15,756 nt of DNA, from positions 1,648 to 17,403 of the forward strand of contig JAPKYY010000156.1 in NCBI GenBank assembly GCA_026394095.1, in the 5' to 3' direction. Position numbers and translations under genes: made by a program. The stretch is from Acidobacteriota bacterium (GTDB lineage: Bacteria > Acidobacteriota > Terriglobia > Bryobacterales > Bryobacteraceae). Below are positions 1-7,028 of this stretch, one piece after another (within the stretch, counting starts at the first letter, position 1; every line of letters starts with the position of its first letter). Under the pieces are notes generated by a model. The model was not told the origin of the DNA and made no database searches. It worked only from the letters and a program-made list of their open reading frames with translations.

Positions 1-1
1 A

Positions 2-214
2 TCAGATCCTTTGGCCAGTTCGCTGGTGGCTCCGGTAGTAACGCTCGGTGGTGTTGAGATTCCGGTTACTTTTGCTGGACTTACTCCTGGTGAAGTTGGG
101 GTCTACCAGATCAATGCACAGATCCTGCGCTGGGTGCCGACCGGCTTCAGCATTCCGCTCACAATCTCGCAGGGCGGTTCGGTAACAACGCTCACTCTCC
201 GAGTGATTGAATAA
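2..214 (+). CDS. C-terminal end of a TIGR03437-type surface/secreted protein (partial)
   Basis: Reading frame open at the left edge of the window; about 70 residues remain before the TAA. The sequence pattern (VTLGGVEIPVTFAGLTPGEVG, then YQINAQI, VPTGFSIPLTIS and a final TLTLRV strand) matches the 'Solibacter uncharacterized C-terminal domain' (TIGR03437). That is a short beta-rich domain found at the end of many large secreted proteins of Solibacter-like Acidobacteria. The main body, usually beta-propeller or Ig-like repeats, lies upstream of the window, so the protein's activity cannot be told. The domain is probably structural or involved in export or anchoring, but its role is not established. 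It is the best lineage marker in the window. The start codon is not in view. Confidence 0.8.
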   Translation, partial: SDPLASSLVAPVVTLGGVEIPVTFAGLTPGEVGVYQINAQILRWVPTGFSIPLTISQGGSVTTLTLRVIE

Positions 215-219
215 AACAT

Positions 220-247
220 TTATAGTAAGAAATGTTCTCACTATAAT
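220..247 (+). promoter_or_regulatory. -10 box overlapped by an imperfect inverted repeat upstream of the OMP gene
   Basis: A consensus TATAAT lies at 242-247, 21 nt before the ATG at 269, with a Shine-Dalgarno GAAGGAG at 255-261 in between. No good -35 is visible. Overlapping the -10, bases 220-226 (TTATAGT) pair with 240-246 (ACTATAA). After one mismatch, AGAA (228-231) pairs with TTCT (235-238), leaving a 3-nt loop. The repeat could be an operator covering the promoter, or a hairpin ending the upstream transcript, although no T-run follows. An alternative 7-bp pairing, 215-221 with 230-236, also exists. Confidence 0.5.
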
Positions 248-268
248 CTTCGTAGAAGGAGCTAACAA

Positions 269-925
269 ATGCTTGATCTCTCTAAACTTGCCCGCACGGG
301 CCTGATTCTGGCCACTGGCCTTATGGCGAGCATTCCTGGTATGGCTCAGCGATGGGAATTTGGAGCTGGCGCTGCCGGCACCTTCTACACCACCAAAGAA
401 GTCACTGTCGCCAGTGCAAAGGCTCAGGCCGGATTCAAGAGCGGATGGGGTGCGACTGCCTGGCTTGGCAACGACATGCACAAGTACATTGGTGGTGAGA
501 TTCGCTACATGTTCCAGCAGAATGATCTGAAGCTGGAATCTGGCGGCAGGAATTACGCATTCGGTGGCCGATCACAGACGATCCATTATGATTTCCTGAT
601 CCACGGCGCAGCCCGGGGAGCCAAGGTTAGGCCGTTTATTGCGGCCGGAGCCGGGTTCCGTGGCTATGAAGGAACTGGTAAAGAAGTAGCGGTGCAGCCG
701 CTAAACAACTTTGCCTTCCTCACCAAGACCACCCAATGGGTTCCTGTTGTCTCAGTTGGTGGCGGTATCAAGTTCATGGCTTCGAAGAAGCTTTCCTTCC
801 GCGTTGAGTTCCGCGACTACCTTTCGCCGGTTCCCGACAAAGTGCTGACGGCAGCGCCTGGGGCCAAGCTCAACGGATGGTTCCACAACTTTGTTGCACT
901 TGCTGGCGTCTCGGTTCTGTTCTAA
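269..925 (+). CDS. Outer-membrane beta-barrel protein (OmpA-like/porin-like)
   Basis: A 218-residue exported protein. The N-terminus has a basic start (K6, R9), a hydrophobic core at about 10-23 and a likely signal peptidase I site after GMA (residue 26). The mature part is rich in alternating strands with aromatic and glycine residues: GAGAAGTFYTT, GGEIRYMFQ, VRPFIAAGAGFRGYEG, VVSVGGGIKF and SFRVEFRDYLSP. It ends in a strand terminating in phenylalanine (VALAGVSVLF), the C-terminal signature recognised by the BAM assembly machinery. The size fits an 8-stranded barrel of the OMP_b-brl family. A good ribosome site (GAAGGAG, 7 nt before ATG) fixes the start. No ligand can be inferred. The next gene begins 10 bases after the stop, so the two may share a transcript. 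Confidence 0.8.
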   Translation: MLDLSKLARTGLILATGLMASIPGMAQRWEFGAGAAGTFYTTKEVTVASAKAQAGFKSGWGATAWLGNDMHKYIGGEIRYMFQQNDLKLESGGRNYAFGGRSQTIHYDFLIHGAARGAKVRPFIAAGAGFRGYEGTGKEVAVQPLNNFAFLTKTTQWVPVVSVGGGIKFMASKKLSFRVEFRDYLSPVPDKVLTAAPGAKLNGWFHNFVALAGVSVLF

Positions 926-934
926 TCAGAGCAG

Positions 935-1579
935 ATGCCAGAGAAATGTTCGATTTGCGGCACTCGCAGAGCGAAGAGATTTTGTCCCGGACTGCGGGCT
1001 GACATCTGCCCGCAGTGCTGCGGCAAAGAGCGCGAAGAAACTATCGCTTGTCCGTTTGACTGCGAGTTCCTGAATCAGAGCCGCGACCGTGAGAGGTTGC
1101 GTGAACTGAAGCCGGAAGAAATTCCTCATCCCGACATCATCGTCAAAGAAGAGTTCCTGCGAGATCATGAGCCGCTCGTCCTGGTTGTGGCTGCTGCCCT
1201 TTCAGAAGGTGGCCAAACACTCGAAGGATTGATTGACAACGATGCGCGCGAAGCCATTGAGAGCCTTGTCCAGACATATCGCAATCTCGGCAATGGGCTC
1301 ATTTACGAAAGCAAACCGAAGAATCCAATAGCAGCGGCTCTACATGACAATGTCCAGTTGCGCGTGAATGAGTTTTGCCAACAGATTGAGGCGCAGGCTG
1401 GATACGCGGCGATTCTCGATTCTCATGTCCTTGGTGTTCTGATCTTCCTGCAGCGGATGGAGCTGCAATTGAACAACCAACGGCGGCGAGGCCGGAGCTT
1501 TCTTGATGCAGTAAGGCATTTTATTCCTCCCCCAGTTCCTGCAAATCCCGCGACAATGGGTATATGGCAACCGGAGTAG
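935..1579 (+). CDS. Cysteine-rich, probably zinc-binding protein of unknown function
   Basis: A 214-residue protein with eight cysteines in its first 43 residues: C5 and C8 (CSIC), C17, C25, C28 and C29 (CPQCC), C39 and C43. The spacing looks like one or two treble-clef or zinc-ribbon knuckles. The remaining part (about 60-200) is predicted helical and has no cysteine until C148; the final stretch is proline-rich (IPPPPVPANP). No catalytic motif is visible and I cannot name a family beyond 'acidobacterial hypothetical'. Its last 16 bases overlap the start of the chelatase-like gene in another frame, so the two are probably translationally coupled. A role in metal handling next to a chelatase is suggestive but unproven. 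No clear Shine-Dalgarno precedes the ATG. Confidence 0.65.
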   Translation: MPEKCSICGTRRAKRFCPGLRADICPQCCGKEREETIACPFDCEFLNQSRDRERLRELKPEEIPHPDIIVKEEFLRDHEPLVLVVAAALSEGGQTLEGLIDNDAREAIESLVQTYRNLGNGLIYESKPKNPIAAALHDNVQLRVNEFCQQIEAQAGYAAILDSHVLGVLIFLQRMELQLNNQRRRGRSFLDAVRHFIPPPVPANPATMGIWQPE

Positions 1580-1941
1580 TCGTATTCGCGCACGGCTCAA
1601 GTGTAGAAAGCGCGAACGAAGCAGTAAGGGTTGTGGCGCGGGTAATTTCAGAGGACAGCGCCTTTCCGCTGGTGGCAACCTGTTTCCTTGACGGAGGCAA
1701 GCCTGATCTGCCAGGGGCAGTGGAAGATCTGCTGGCTAAAGGGGCTGACCGGATTCTGGTCGTTCCTTACTTCCTGACCGTTGGGCTGCATCTTAAGAGA
1801 GATTTGCCGGATTTGATTGAGAAGATCCGGGCGGAGCGTAAGGATTTGGCGATAGAAGTGACGCCGCCGCTGGATGGGCATCCTGGACTTGGTGCGATTC
1901 TGCGGGACAGGGCAAAGGAGGGGATGGAGCAATGGCGCTAG
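1564..1941 (+). CDS. CbiX/SirB-type sirohydrochlorin chelatase
   Basis: A 125-residue protein of the short CbiX (CbiXS/SirB) class. It begins with a hydrophobic strand followed by AHGS, giving the metal-site histidine H10. The second signature VVPYFLTVGLHLKRDLP supplies H76, the other histidine expected in the active site. Members insert Co or Fe (in some cases Ni) into sirohydrochlorin on the way to cobalamin, siroheme or F430. Which metal is used here cannot be told from sequence, and no other tetrapyrrole genes are in the window. The length matches single-domain members, which act as dimers or paired domains. The gene overlaps both neighbours, by 16 nt upstream and 10 nt downstream, indicating one operon. 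Confidence 0.8.
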   Translation: MATGVVVFAHGSSVESANEAVRVVARVISEDSAFPLVATCFLDGGKPDLPGAVEDLLAKGADRILVVPYFLTVGLHLKRDLPDLIEKIRAERKDLAIEVTPPLDGHPGLGAILRDRAKEGMEQWR

Positions 1942-2636
1942 TAGAGCGAAGTGCAAGACTGATTGAGACATTTGATGTGGGGCCGGGGATCCGCCACTTT
2001 CGATTTGAAGTGCCCGATGTCGAGAGCTTTGAGTTTGTTCCTGGGCAATGGGTATCGATGACCGAGCTGGTAAACGAGAAGAAGGTCACGAGGGCTTACT
2101 CGCTTGCTTCTCTGCCGGATTCCAATCGTTTCGAGATCTGCTTGAACAAAGTTGACGACGGGCTCTTCACGCCGTATCTCTTCTCGCTCAAGCCTGGCGA
2201 CACGGTTCCGACCAAGGGGCCGGTTGGTGCCTTTACGGTGAAGTCCAAAGAGCGGGAAGCGATCTTTGTGGCTACTGGGACTGGTGTAGTCCCCTACCGT
2301 CCGATGCTGCAGCAATCTGGTTATCTTGACCAGGGAACCAAGGCGACGCTGATCTTCGGAGCTCGCTATGCGGAAGGCTTGATGTTCCGGTCTGACTTCG
2401 AGGCGCTAGCGGCGAGGTTGGAGAACTTCACCTTTGTGCCGACGGTGACTCGTCCTGGTGAGGACTGGCAAGGAAGAACTGGCCGGGTGCAACCGTTGTT
2501 GTGGGAAGTGCTTGGAGACCGCACCGACGTTGATGTCTATGTGTGTGGGCTCAAAGAGATGGTTGAGAGTGTCCGCGAAGAGCTCAAGCTGCGGGGGCTT
2601 GACCGCAAGCAAATCATCGTGGAGAAGTACGACTAA
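1932..2636 (+). CDS. FAD-dependent ferredoxin/flavodoxin-type NAD(P)H oxidoreductase
   Basis: A 234-residue protein with the two-domain ferredoxin-NADP reductase fold. The N-terminal FAD barrel (about 1-105) carries the flavin-binding RAYS motif (54-57) and a GPVGAF loop. The C-terminal nucleotide-binding domain (about 107-234) has the GTGVVPYRPM pyrophosphate loop (116-125) and VCGLKEMV near the end, where the family has its conserved Cys-Gly. There is no 2Fe-2S domain, so the partner must be a separate ferredoxin, flavodoxin or other acceptor. It starts inside the preceding chelatase gene (10-nt overlap) behind a strong AAGGAGG-like site at about 1916-1922. The pairing suggests electron supply to a tetrapyrrole-dependent or metal-reducing step, but this is inference. 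Confidence 0.8.
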   Translation: MALVERSARLIETFDVGPGIRHFRFEVPDVESFEFVPGQWVSMTELVNEKKVTRAYSLASLPDSNRFEICLNKVDDGLFTPYLFSLKPGDTVPTKGPVGAFTVKSKEREAIFVATGTGVVPYRPMLQQSGYLDQGTKATLIFGARYAEGLMFRSDFEALAARLENFTFVPTVTRPGEDWQGRTGRVQPLLWEVLGDRTDVDVYVCGLKEMVESVREELKLRGLDRKQIIVEKYD

Positions 2637-2642
2637 CCTGAT

Positions 2643-2876
2643 ATGGAATTGAGTAGTTCTCGCATTATTGCTCTGGTGCTTTTGGATCTGGTTTTGTTTG
2701 GAATCTCGGCCTTTTTGATGTTGCAGTGGATGCCGAGGCCCTTGAAGCCAATCGACTATCTGTTGGTTGGCGGTGTTGCTACTCTGATCAGTTTGCTTGG
2801 CACCTGGCTGCTGATCTCGCGGGAGCTTCCGAACCGTTCGGGTTTTCTGATTAAGAGGCGAATCAAGAAGGGATAG
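2643..2876 (+). CDS. Small two-helix membrane protein, unknown function
   Basis: A 77-residue protein with two hydrophobic segments, about 9-29 (IALVLLDLVLFGISAFLML) and 40-60 (LLVGGVATLISLLGTWLLI). They are separated by a short loop with prolines, and the protein ends in a strongly basic tail (KRRIKKG). The positive-inside rule would place the C-terminal tail in the cytoplasm. It begins 6 nt after the oxidoreductase stop and ends 5 nt before the next start, so it belongs to the same run of genes. No family was recognised. Codon use and position support a genuine gene rather than a chance frame. Confidence 0.6.
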   Translation: MELSSSRIIALVLLDLVLFGISAFLMLQWMPRPLKPIDYLLVGGVATLISLLGTWLLISRELPNRSGFLIKRRIKKG

Positions 2877-2881
2877 GGCGA

Positions 2882-3523
2882 ATGATGAGCTGGCGCTATT
2901 GGGACATCAGTGTCCCGTTGACCGACGGGATGGTTTGTTGGCCGGGGGATGCGGCTCCCAGTCTGATTCAGGTGGCTGAGATGGATCGCGGGGATATGTG
3001 TAATGTCACCAAGCTCCATATGAGCGCTCATACAGGGACACATATGGATGCTCCACGGCACTTCATCAACGACGGGGTTGGTATCGATCAGACACCTCTC
3101 GATGCGATGATCGGGCCGGCGCGGGTGGTTGAGATTTCAGATCCTGTTGCGATTCGCAGAGCAGAGCTTGAGGGCATAAAGCCTCAGCGTGGGGAACGGT
3201 TGATCTTCAAGACGAAGAACACACGGGAGTCCTGGGCGAAGCCTGATTTTGACAAGGACTTTGTCTATATCGCCGATGAAGGGGCGAAGTATCTGGTGGA
3301 GTGTGGGGTGAAGACGGTGGGGGTGGACTACCTGTCGATCGGTGGCTTCTATCACGACACGGCGGAGACTCATGTGACGATTCTGGGCGCAGGAATTGCT
3401 GTGATCGAAGGCCTGGAACTGAGCCAGGTGGAGCCAGGGGACGATGAACTGATTTGCCTTCCGCTAAAGATTGCAGGCGCCGATGGGGCGCCTGCAAGAG
3501 TCGTTCTTCGAAGGCCAGCCTAG
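2882..3523 (+). CDS. KynB-like cyclase/formamidase family metal hydrolase
   Basis: A 213-residue member of the cyclase family (PF04199), whose best known enzyme is arylformamidase (KynB, N-formylkynurenine hydrolysis). The metal-binding signature HTGTHMDAPRHF lies at 50-61. H50, H54 and D56 are expected metal ligands and H60 the catalytic base. The upstream WPGD loop (20-23) is also typical of the family. Length is usual for the family. No kynureninase or tryptophan dioxygenase gene lies nearby, so the true substrate could be another formamide, ester or lactone. The start is ambiguous between two adjacent ATGs (2882 and 2885). Its TAG overlaps the stop of the convergent reductase gene within a single CTAG, leaving no space for an intergenic terminator. 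Confidence 0.8.
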   Translation: MMSWRYWDISVPLTDGMVCWPGDAAPSLIQVAEMDRGDMCNVTKLHMSAHTGTHMDAPRHFINDGVGIDQTPLDAMIGPARVVEISDPVAIRRAELEGIKPQRGERLIFKTKNTRESWAKPDFDKDFVYIADEGAKYLVECGVKTVGVDYLSIGGFYHDTAETHVTILGAGIAVIEGLELSQVEPGDDELICLPLKIAGADGAPARVVLRRPA

Positions 3524-4485
3524 GCGAGTTCACCGTCGGTGTGGACGCGGTGGCTCATGGCTGTTGATTCCTTGAGCTTGTAGGTTTCGATCCTGGAGCC
3601 GGTGGGGCCTTTGGAGGTGCGCTCGAGGATGCTGGACATCTCGGCCGGGGTCATCTTCTTGAGTGTCTTGAGCACAGCGATGTTTTGTTCGAGTTGATCG
3701 ACTGACTCGACGCCTGAGACCAGCGTGTTGGGGTTCTGGGTCCAGGCAAAGCGGAGGCACTCTTCGATAGTTGCGATGCGCATCTTACGGATGTTGCCGA
3801 TTGCGTTGGACTTCATGCCGATGAGGCCGAGGCCACGCTCACGCACTTTGGGATGAACGTTCTGGATGAAGCTGAGGTAGTGGGGGTCGATGAGATTGAC
3901 CGGGCACTGAACGGTTTCCCAGCCGGAGTAGCCTTCAAGGAGGCGGAGGTGGACGTTGGGGTCCGCATGGCCAGTGAAGCCGATGTGACGGACCTTGCCC
4001 TGTTCTTTGGCTTTGACGAAGGCTTCGAGCGAGCCACTGGGCCCAAAGATCTTGTCGACTTCGGCCATGGTAACGACTTCGTGGCACTGCCAGAGATCGA
4101 GGTAATCGGTCTTCATGCGCTTGAGGGTATTTTCAAGCTGAAGCATGGCGCCGTCGCGGGTTCGGTTCTCGGCCTTGGACATCAAGAGGACACGCTGGCG
4201 GAGGCTGGGGGCATCGCCGAAGACCTTGCCATAGGTGACATCACTTTCGCCGTTGTGGTACTTAGCGGCGCTGTCGAAGAAGTTGACGCCTAGCTCGAGG
4301 GCCCGATTGATGATGCGGACGCCTGAAATCTCGCCTCCGACGCGCATGTGGTAGCCGCCAAGACAGAACTTAGAAACTTTGAGTTGGGATTTGCCCAGGA
4401 TGTCCATGGGCATTGGCATTTCGGCTAGAGCTGCGGCTGAGAGGCCGAGAGCTGTGGAAGTCTGGATAAATTCGCGACGCTGCAT
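3520..4485 (-). CDS. Tat-exported aldo/keto reductase
   Basis: A 321-residue protein. It begins MQRREFIQ and runs into an alanine-rich hydrophobic stretch (10-22), a twin-arginine signal peptide (R3, R4) that would export the folded enzyme. The body is an AKR TIM barrel with the catalytic tetrad visible: D71 and Y76 (NFFDSAAKYHNGESD), K104 (LLMSKAENR) and H135 (LWQCHEVV). IGFTGHADP and IGMKSNAIGN correspond to later strands of the barrel. The substrate is unknown. The gene is the last of three minus-strand genes and starts 13 nt after the preceding stop. There is no Shine-Dalgarno, but a TACAAT hexamer lies 6 nt before the ATG (4492-4497), so it may also be transcribed separately with little or no leader. 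Confidence 0.85.
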   Translation of the reverse strand: MQRREFIQTSTALGLSAAALAEMPMPMDILGKSQLKVSKFCLGGYHMRVGGEISGVRIINRALELGVNFFDSAAKYHNGESDVTYGKVFGDAPSLRQRVLLMSKAENRTRDGAMLQLENTLKRMKTDYLDLWQCHEVVTMAEVDKIFGPSGSLEAFVKAKEQGKVRHIGFTGHADPNVHLRLLEGYSGWETVQCPVNLIDPHYLSFIQNVHPKVRERGLGLIGMKSNAIGNIRKMRIATIEECLRFAWTQNPNTLVSGVESVDQLEQNIAVLKTLKKMTPAEMSSILERTSKGPTGSRIETYKLKESTAMSHRVHTDGELA

Positions 4486-4498
4486 ACAGCGATTGTAT

Positions 4499-5710
4499 CT
4501 AGTCGCGACCGGGGAGGAGTTTCATGAGCTTCTCAAACCAGCTCATGTCGGTTGCCGGCAAGGGCTTGGAACGGTTGCTGACAGGAGGGGCATCGGGGGG
4601 CGGATCGTAGGGAGCTTTGCTGGTGAGCTTTGCTCTGGTTCCGTCGAACAAATAAGACTTAAGCCAAAGCTTGCCAGCGTCGTCTTCGACGACGACCTTA
4701 AACTGCGGGGCCTGAACCATTACAGGGAAGAAGCCGCGGAGGTTTCGCTCGCGGTAGGCCGTCTCATAGCGATGCTTCCGCGCGTTGTAGGTAAAGAGCC
4801 GAAGGCCGTCGAATTCAAAGGGAGCGTATTTCTGGCTCTGTGTCGTCCACAGCCAGTGGTTGTGTTTGGTGCCATCGTCGTTTACTTCGCCCATTGGAAA
4901 ATAGGATGTGATGCGGCTTCCCTCGGCGTACTGTGCGACATCGTCCGGGACCTCAAGGAAGATCGCATTGGTGAGGACCCAGCCTACGCGACCGTCCTTG
5001 TTGCGGATCATGACGAGGTCGTCCATTGGCTTTGCTTCGACCGGCTTGCCTGGTTCGACTTCTACCTTTGAACGGGACATGTCGAGCCAGTTGGCGGGAG
5101 GCTTCGGAGCGGCTGGTGCTGGCGGCGGGGGAATCGCCGGGTCTTTCTTCGCACGCTTCTTTTTGGGTTGCGGCTTGGGGCTGAGGTCTTCGATCTCGAT
5201 CGTCTCGCCCTGATAGGGGACACGAACGACGACACGGTGGCCGATGACGTCGAAGCGCTCTTTCTCCTGGATCTGGAGGAAGGTTGGGGAATAGCGGTTG
5301 GGGTCTGTGTGGACGTTGACGATGTCAAAGACGGTTGCGACGCCCATGCTCGGGGCGGACTTGTACTTCTTTGCCAAGTCGTCGAGCTGATCCATTTGTT
5401 TGGCGCTGATCAGCAGTTTGATATCGACCCAGCCAATGATTTGAGATTTTGTGCGGACCTGGAGGAAGCGGCGTCGACGGTCGAGAACTTCGAGCTTTTC
5501 ACCATGTTTGACCGTGGTGATTACAGGGGAGCGGAGGGAGACATCCTGGCGGAGGGGGAGTTCGTTGGGACCGGCGAAGGCTTCGCCGATGACGCGATAA
5601 ACCGGGCCCTGTTTTTGCTTTTCGCAGGAAACAAGACCCGGGAGGATCGCGAGGATAAGGAGAAGAAACGCCCTAGACAGCCTGGGCAATTTCGAGTAAT
5701 GAATCTTCAA
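4499..5710 (-). CDS. Lipoprotein with bacterial SH3-like domains, function unknown
   Basis: A 403-residue protein with a lipoprotein signal peptide: basic n-region (K2 to R13), hydrophobic core (14-25) and lipobox LVSC, with the lipidated cysteine at 29. The first SH3b-like domain lies at about 40-102 (hydrophobic strands ending in IIGWVDIKLLI). A second, from about 123 to 250, is split by a lysine/proline-rich linker (178-206) and ends in GRVGWVLTNAI. The C-terminal part (255-375) is a beta-rich region of unknown type (ITSYFPMGEVNDDG, HNHWLWTTQSQKY). SH3b domains often bind peptidoglycan peptides, so a cell-wall sensor or structural role is plausible. The start overlaps the end of the epimerase gene by 38 nt. 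That start is preferred because it supplies the positively charged n-region. Confidence 0.7.
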   Translation of the reverse strand: MKIHYSKLPRLSRAFLLLILAILPGLVSCEKQKQGPVYRVIGEAFAGPNELPLRQDVSLRSPVITTVKHGEKLEVLDRRRRFLQVRTKSQIIGWVDIKLLISAKQMDQLDDLAKKYKSAPSMGVATVFDIVNVHTDPNRYSPTFLQIQEKERFDVIGHRVVVRVPYQGETIEIEDLSPKPQPKKKRAKKDPAIPPPPAPAAPKPPANWLDMSRSKVEVEPGKPVEAKPMDDLVMIRNKDGRVGWVLTNAIFLEVPDDVAQYAEGSRITSYFPMGEVNDDGTKHNHWLWTTQSQKYAPFEFDGLRLFTYNARKHRYETAYRERNLRGFFPVMVQAPQFKVVVEDDAGKLWLKSYLFDGTRAKLTSKAPYDPPPDAPPVSNRSKPLPATDMSWFEKLMKLLPGRD

Positions 5711-6695
5711 ACGAATAGTCGATGCGTTTGCGCTTCACTGCGTTTCTCAAATACCAGCGGTAGGTCTCTTTCAGGCCGGTTGCGAAGTCGCGGGGCTTGA
5801 GTTTGAGCATGCGCTGGGCCTTGTTGGTGACCATGGTGATGGGCGCGATATCGAAGTAGTAGCCGAAGTAGAGTTGTGGCCCCATGGGGTGACCGCCGGC
5901 GAGGGCGATCTGGCGGCGCGGAACACGGATGACTTGCGGCTTCTTGCCTGTGGCACTGGCGAGGGCGTGGACGACTTCTTCCTGCGTGAGCGGGCGGGAG
6001 TTTGCCACATTGAAGGCGTTGCCGATGGCCTGAGGATGCTCGAGCACCTTCTGGCAGGCGAGGATAAGGTCCGCTACGTGGACGAACTGCATGAGGCGGC
6101 GGCCATCACCCGGGAGGATGAGGGGGCGGCCAGCGCGGAGACGATCCCAGAAGAAGGCTTCGCGGTAGTAATTGTTGCCGGGGCCATAGATGAAGGGCGG
6201 GCGCAGCGTGATGACCGGGACATGATAGCGGTAGTACATGCGGAAGAGCATGCGCTCGCTCATGGCTTTGTTTCGCACATAAGCGTCAGGATGATCATCG
6301 GGGGCCAGAGCGTCAGCTTCGTGGTGGTTGAGGCCGTCGCCGTAGGCAGCAACGCTGGACATAAAGATGTACTTCGAGAAGTTGCCTTCCATCGTCTTGA
6401 TGGTGTGCTCGACCTGAGCGGCGGTGGTGCCACGCTCCCAGTCGTAAACGTTATCGAAGACGATATCGAACTTTTCGCGAGCGAGAACCTTCTTGATCTG
6501 TTCTGGATCGTTGCGGTCGGCTACGATATTGCCGATCTTCTTCTTGAAGGGATGGGCCTGCTTCCGGTGCAGGATGGTGACATCGTTCTTCTGCTTAAGC
6601 AGAGTCTCTACCAGCAGGCGGCCAACAAATTGGGTTCCGCCGATCACAAGGATTCGAGCGCCGGATGTATTAGTTCTGGCTAATGATTCAAACAC
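5673..6695 (-). CDS. NAD-dependent epimerase/dehydratase (extended SDR)
   Basis: A 340-residue Rossmann-fold enzyme. The dinucleotide loop GGTQFVG is at 19-25. SSVAAYGDG (113-121) supplies the serine region and Y139-x3-K143 (YVRNK) the catalytic pair. RPPFIYGPGNNYY (about 163-175) and FVHVADL follow, as in nucleotide-sugar and related extended SDRs. The GGTQFVG variant resembles the atypical-5 subgroup that includes CSP41-like RNA-binding proteins, so a sugar-nucleotide substrate should not be assumed. The start used is GTG at 6695. It leaves 14 residues before the first strand, with no in-frame ATG nearer and no convincing ribosome site. It heads the minus-strand block with the lipoprotein and the reductase. 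Confidence 0.8.
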   Translation of the reverse strand: MFESLARTNTSGARILVIGGTQFVGRLLVETLLKQKNDVTILHRKQAHPFKKKIGNIVADRNDPEQIKKVLAREKFDIVFDNVYDWERGTTAAQVEHTIKTMEGNFSKYIFMSSVAAYGDGLNHHEADALAPDDHPDAYVRNKAMSERMLFRMYYRYHVPVITLRPPFIYGPGNNYYREAFFWDRLRAGRPLILPGDGRRLMQFVHVADLILACQKVLEHPQAIGNAFNVANSRPLTQEEVVHALASATGKKPQVIRVPRRQIALAGGHPMGPQLYFGYYFDIAPITMVTNKAQRMLKLKPRDFATGLKETYRWYLRNAVKRKRIDYSFEDSLLEIAQAV

Positions 6696-6873
6696 AGTAT
6701 TTTCTTCAACTCCGTCTAGGCGGGTTTTGTTTAGTCGTAGTAGTCAAGGCCCAAGTGGGTATTCATCGTTGCGCCAGGCGGAACGGAAGAATAAAACCGG
6801 GGTCCAAAAAGGGCGGCTCGGTCCGAATCGCTTCCATTCCTAACTGTTTTGACGCATAGAGATTGAAAAGGCT

Positions 6874-6918
6874 TCATGTTTTCGCGGGCGAGGATTCGCT
6901 CGGCGGGGGAAAACATGA
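6874..6918. repeat. Perfect 10-bp inverted repeat, 25-nt spacer
   Basis: TCATGTTTTC at 6874-6883 is the exact reverse complement of GAAAACATGA at 6909-6918. One more C-G pair (6872/6920) follows after a mismatch. The 25-nt interior is GC-rich and can itself form a short CGAG/CTCG stem. It could be a cruciform or RNA hairpin in a leader, or two half-sites for a dimeric regulator. There is no T-run, so it is not a canonical terminator. Confidence 0.5.
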
Positions 6919-7013
6919 CGTTATGTCTGGGATCAGCCGGATTCGAGAACAACGTAGCGCCTTTCTTGTAAGTGCTTTAGTAGGAATAAAAGCCAGTCGA
7001 GAGGACCAATTGT

Positions 7014-7019
7014 TATACT
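7014..7019 (+). promoter_or_regulatory. -10-like box just upstream of the response regulator start
   Basis: TATACT lies at 7014-7019 (five of six consensus bases), 9 nt before the ATG at 7029. There is no Shine-Dalgarno between box and start, so transcription from here would give a leaderless or nearly leaderless message. No -35 element is recognisable at the expected distance. Confidence 0.35.
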
Positions 7020-7028
7020 ACCAATCGG

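Larger units (their letters stand above)
6696..7028. other. Divergent intergenic region
   Basis: 333 bases between the leftward epimerase gene and the rightward response regulator. I see no convincing gene. Short frames of 71-73 codons on either strand lack family features and ribosome sites. It contains a perfect 10-bp inverted repeat with a GC-rich centre (6874-6918, listed separately) and a -10-like box close to the regulator's start. Promoters for both flanking genes should lie here. Confidence 0.6.

Noticed and set aside
2..481. 159-codon minus-strand frame at the left edge
   Set aside because: It runs opposite the TIGR03437 tail and the OMP gene, has no family features, and crosses a plus-strand promoter and ribosome site.
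4379..5800. Plus-strand open frames of 210-230 codons over the lipoprotein gene
   Set aside because: They are antisense to a gene with a clear lipobox and domains, and have no ribosome site or recognisable motif.
5874..6683. 269-codon open frame on the plus strand opposite the epimerase gene
   Set aside because: It mirrors the epimerase codons in antisense, shows no family motif, and is explained by the GC-rich third positions of the real gene.
6731..6952. 73-codon minus-strand frame ending in LGLDYYD, reminiscent of RHS core sequences
   Set aside because: The match is only seven residues at the very end, the rest is unrelated, and no RHS repeats or further core sequence are present.
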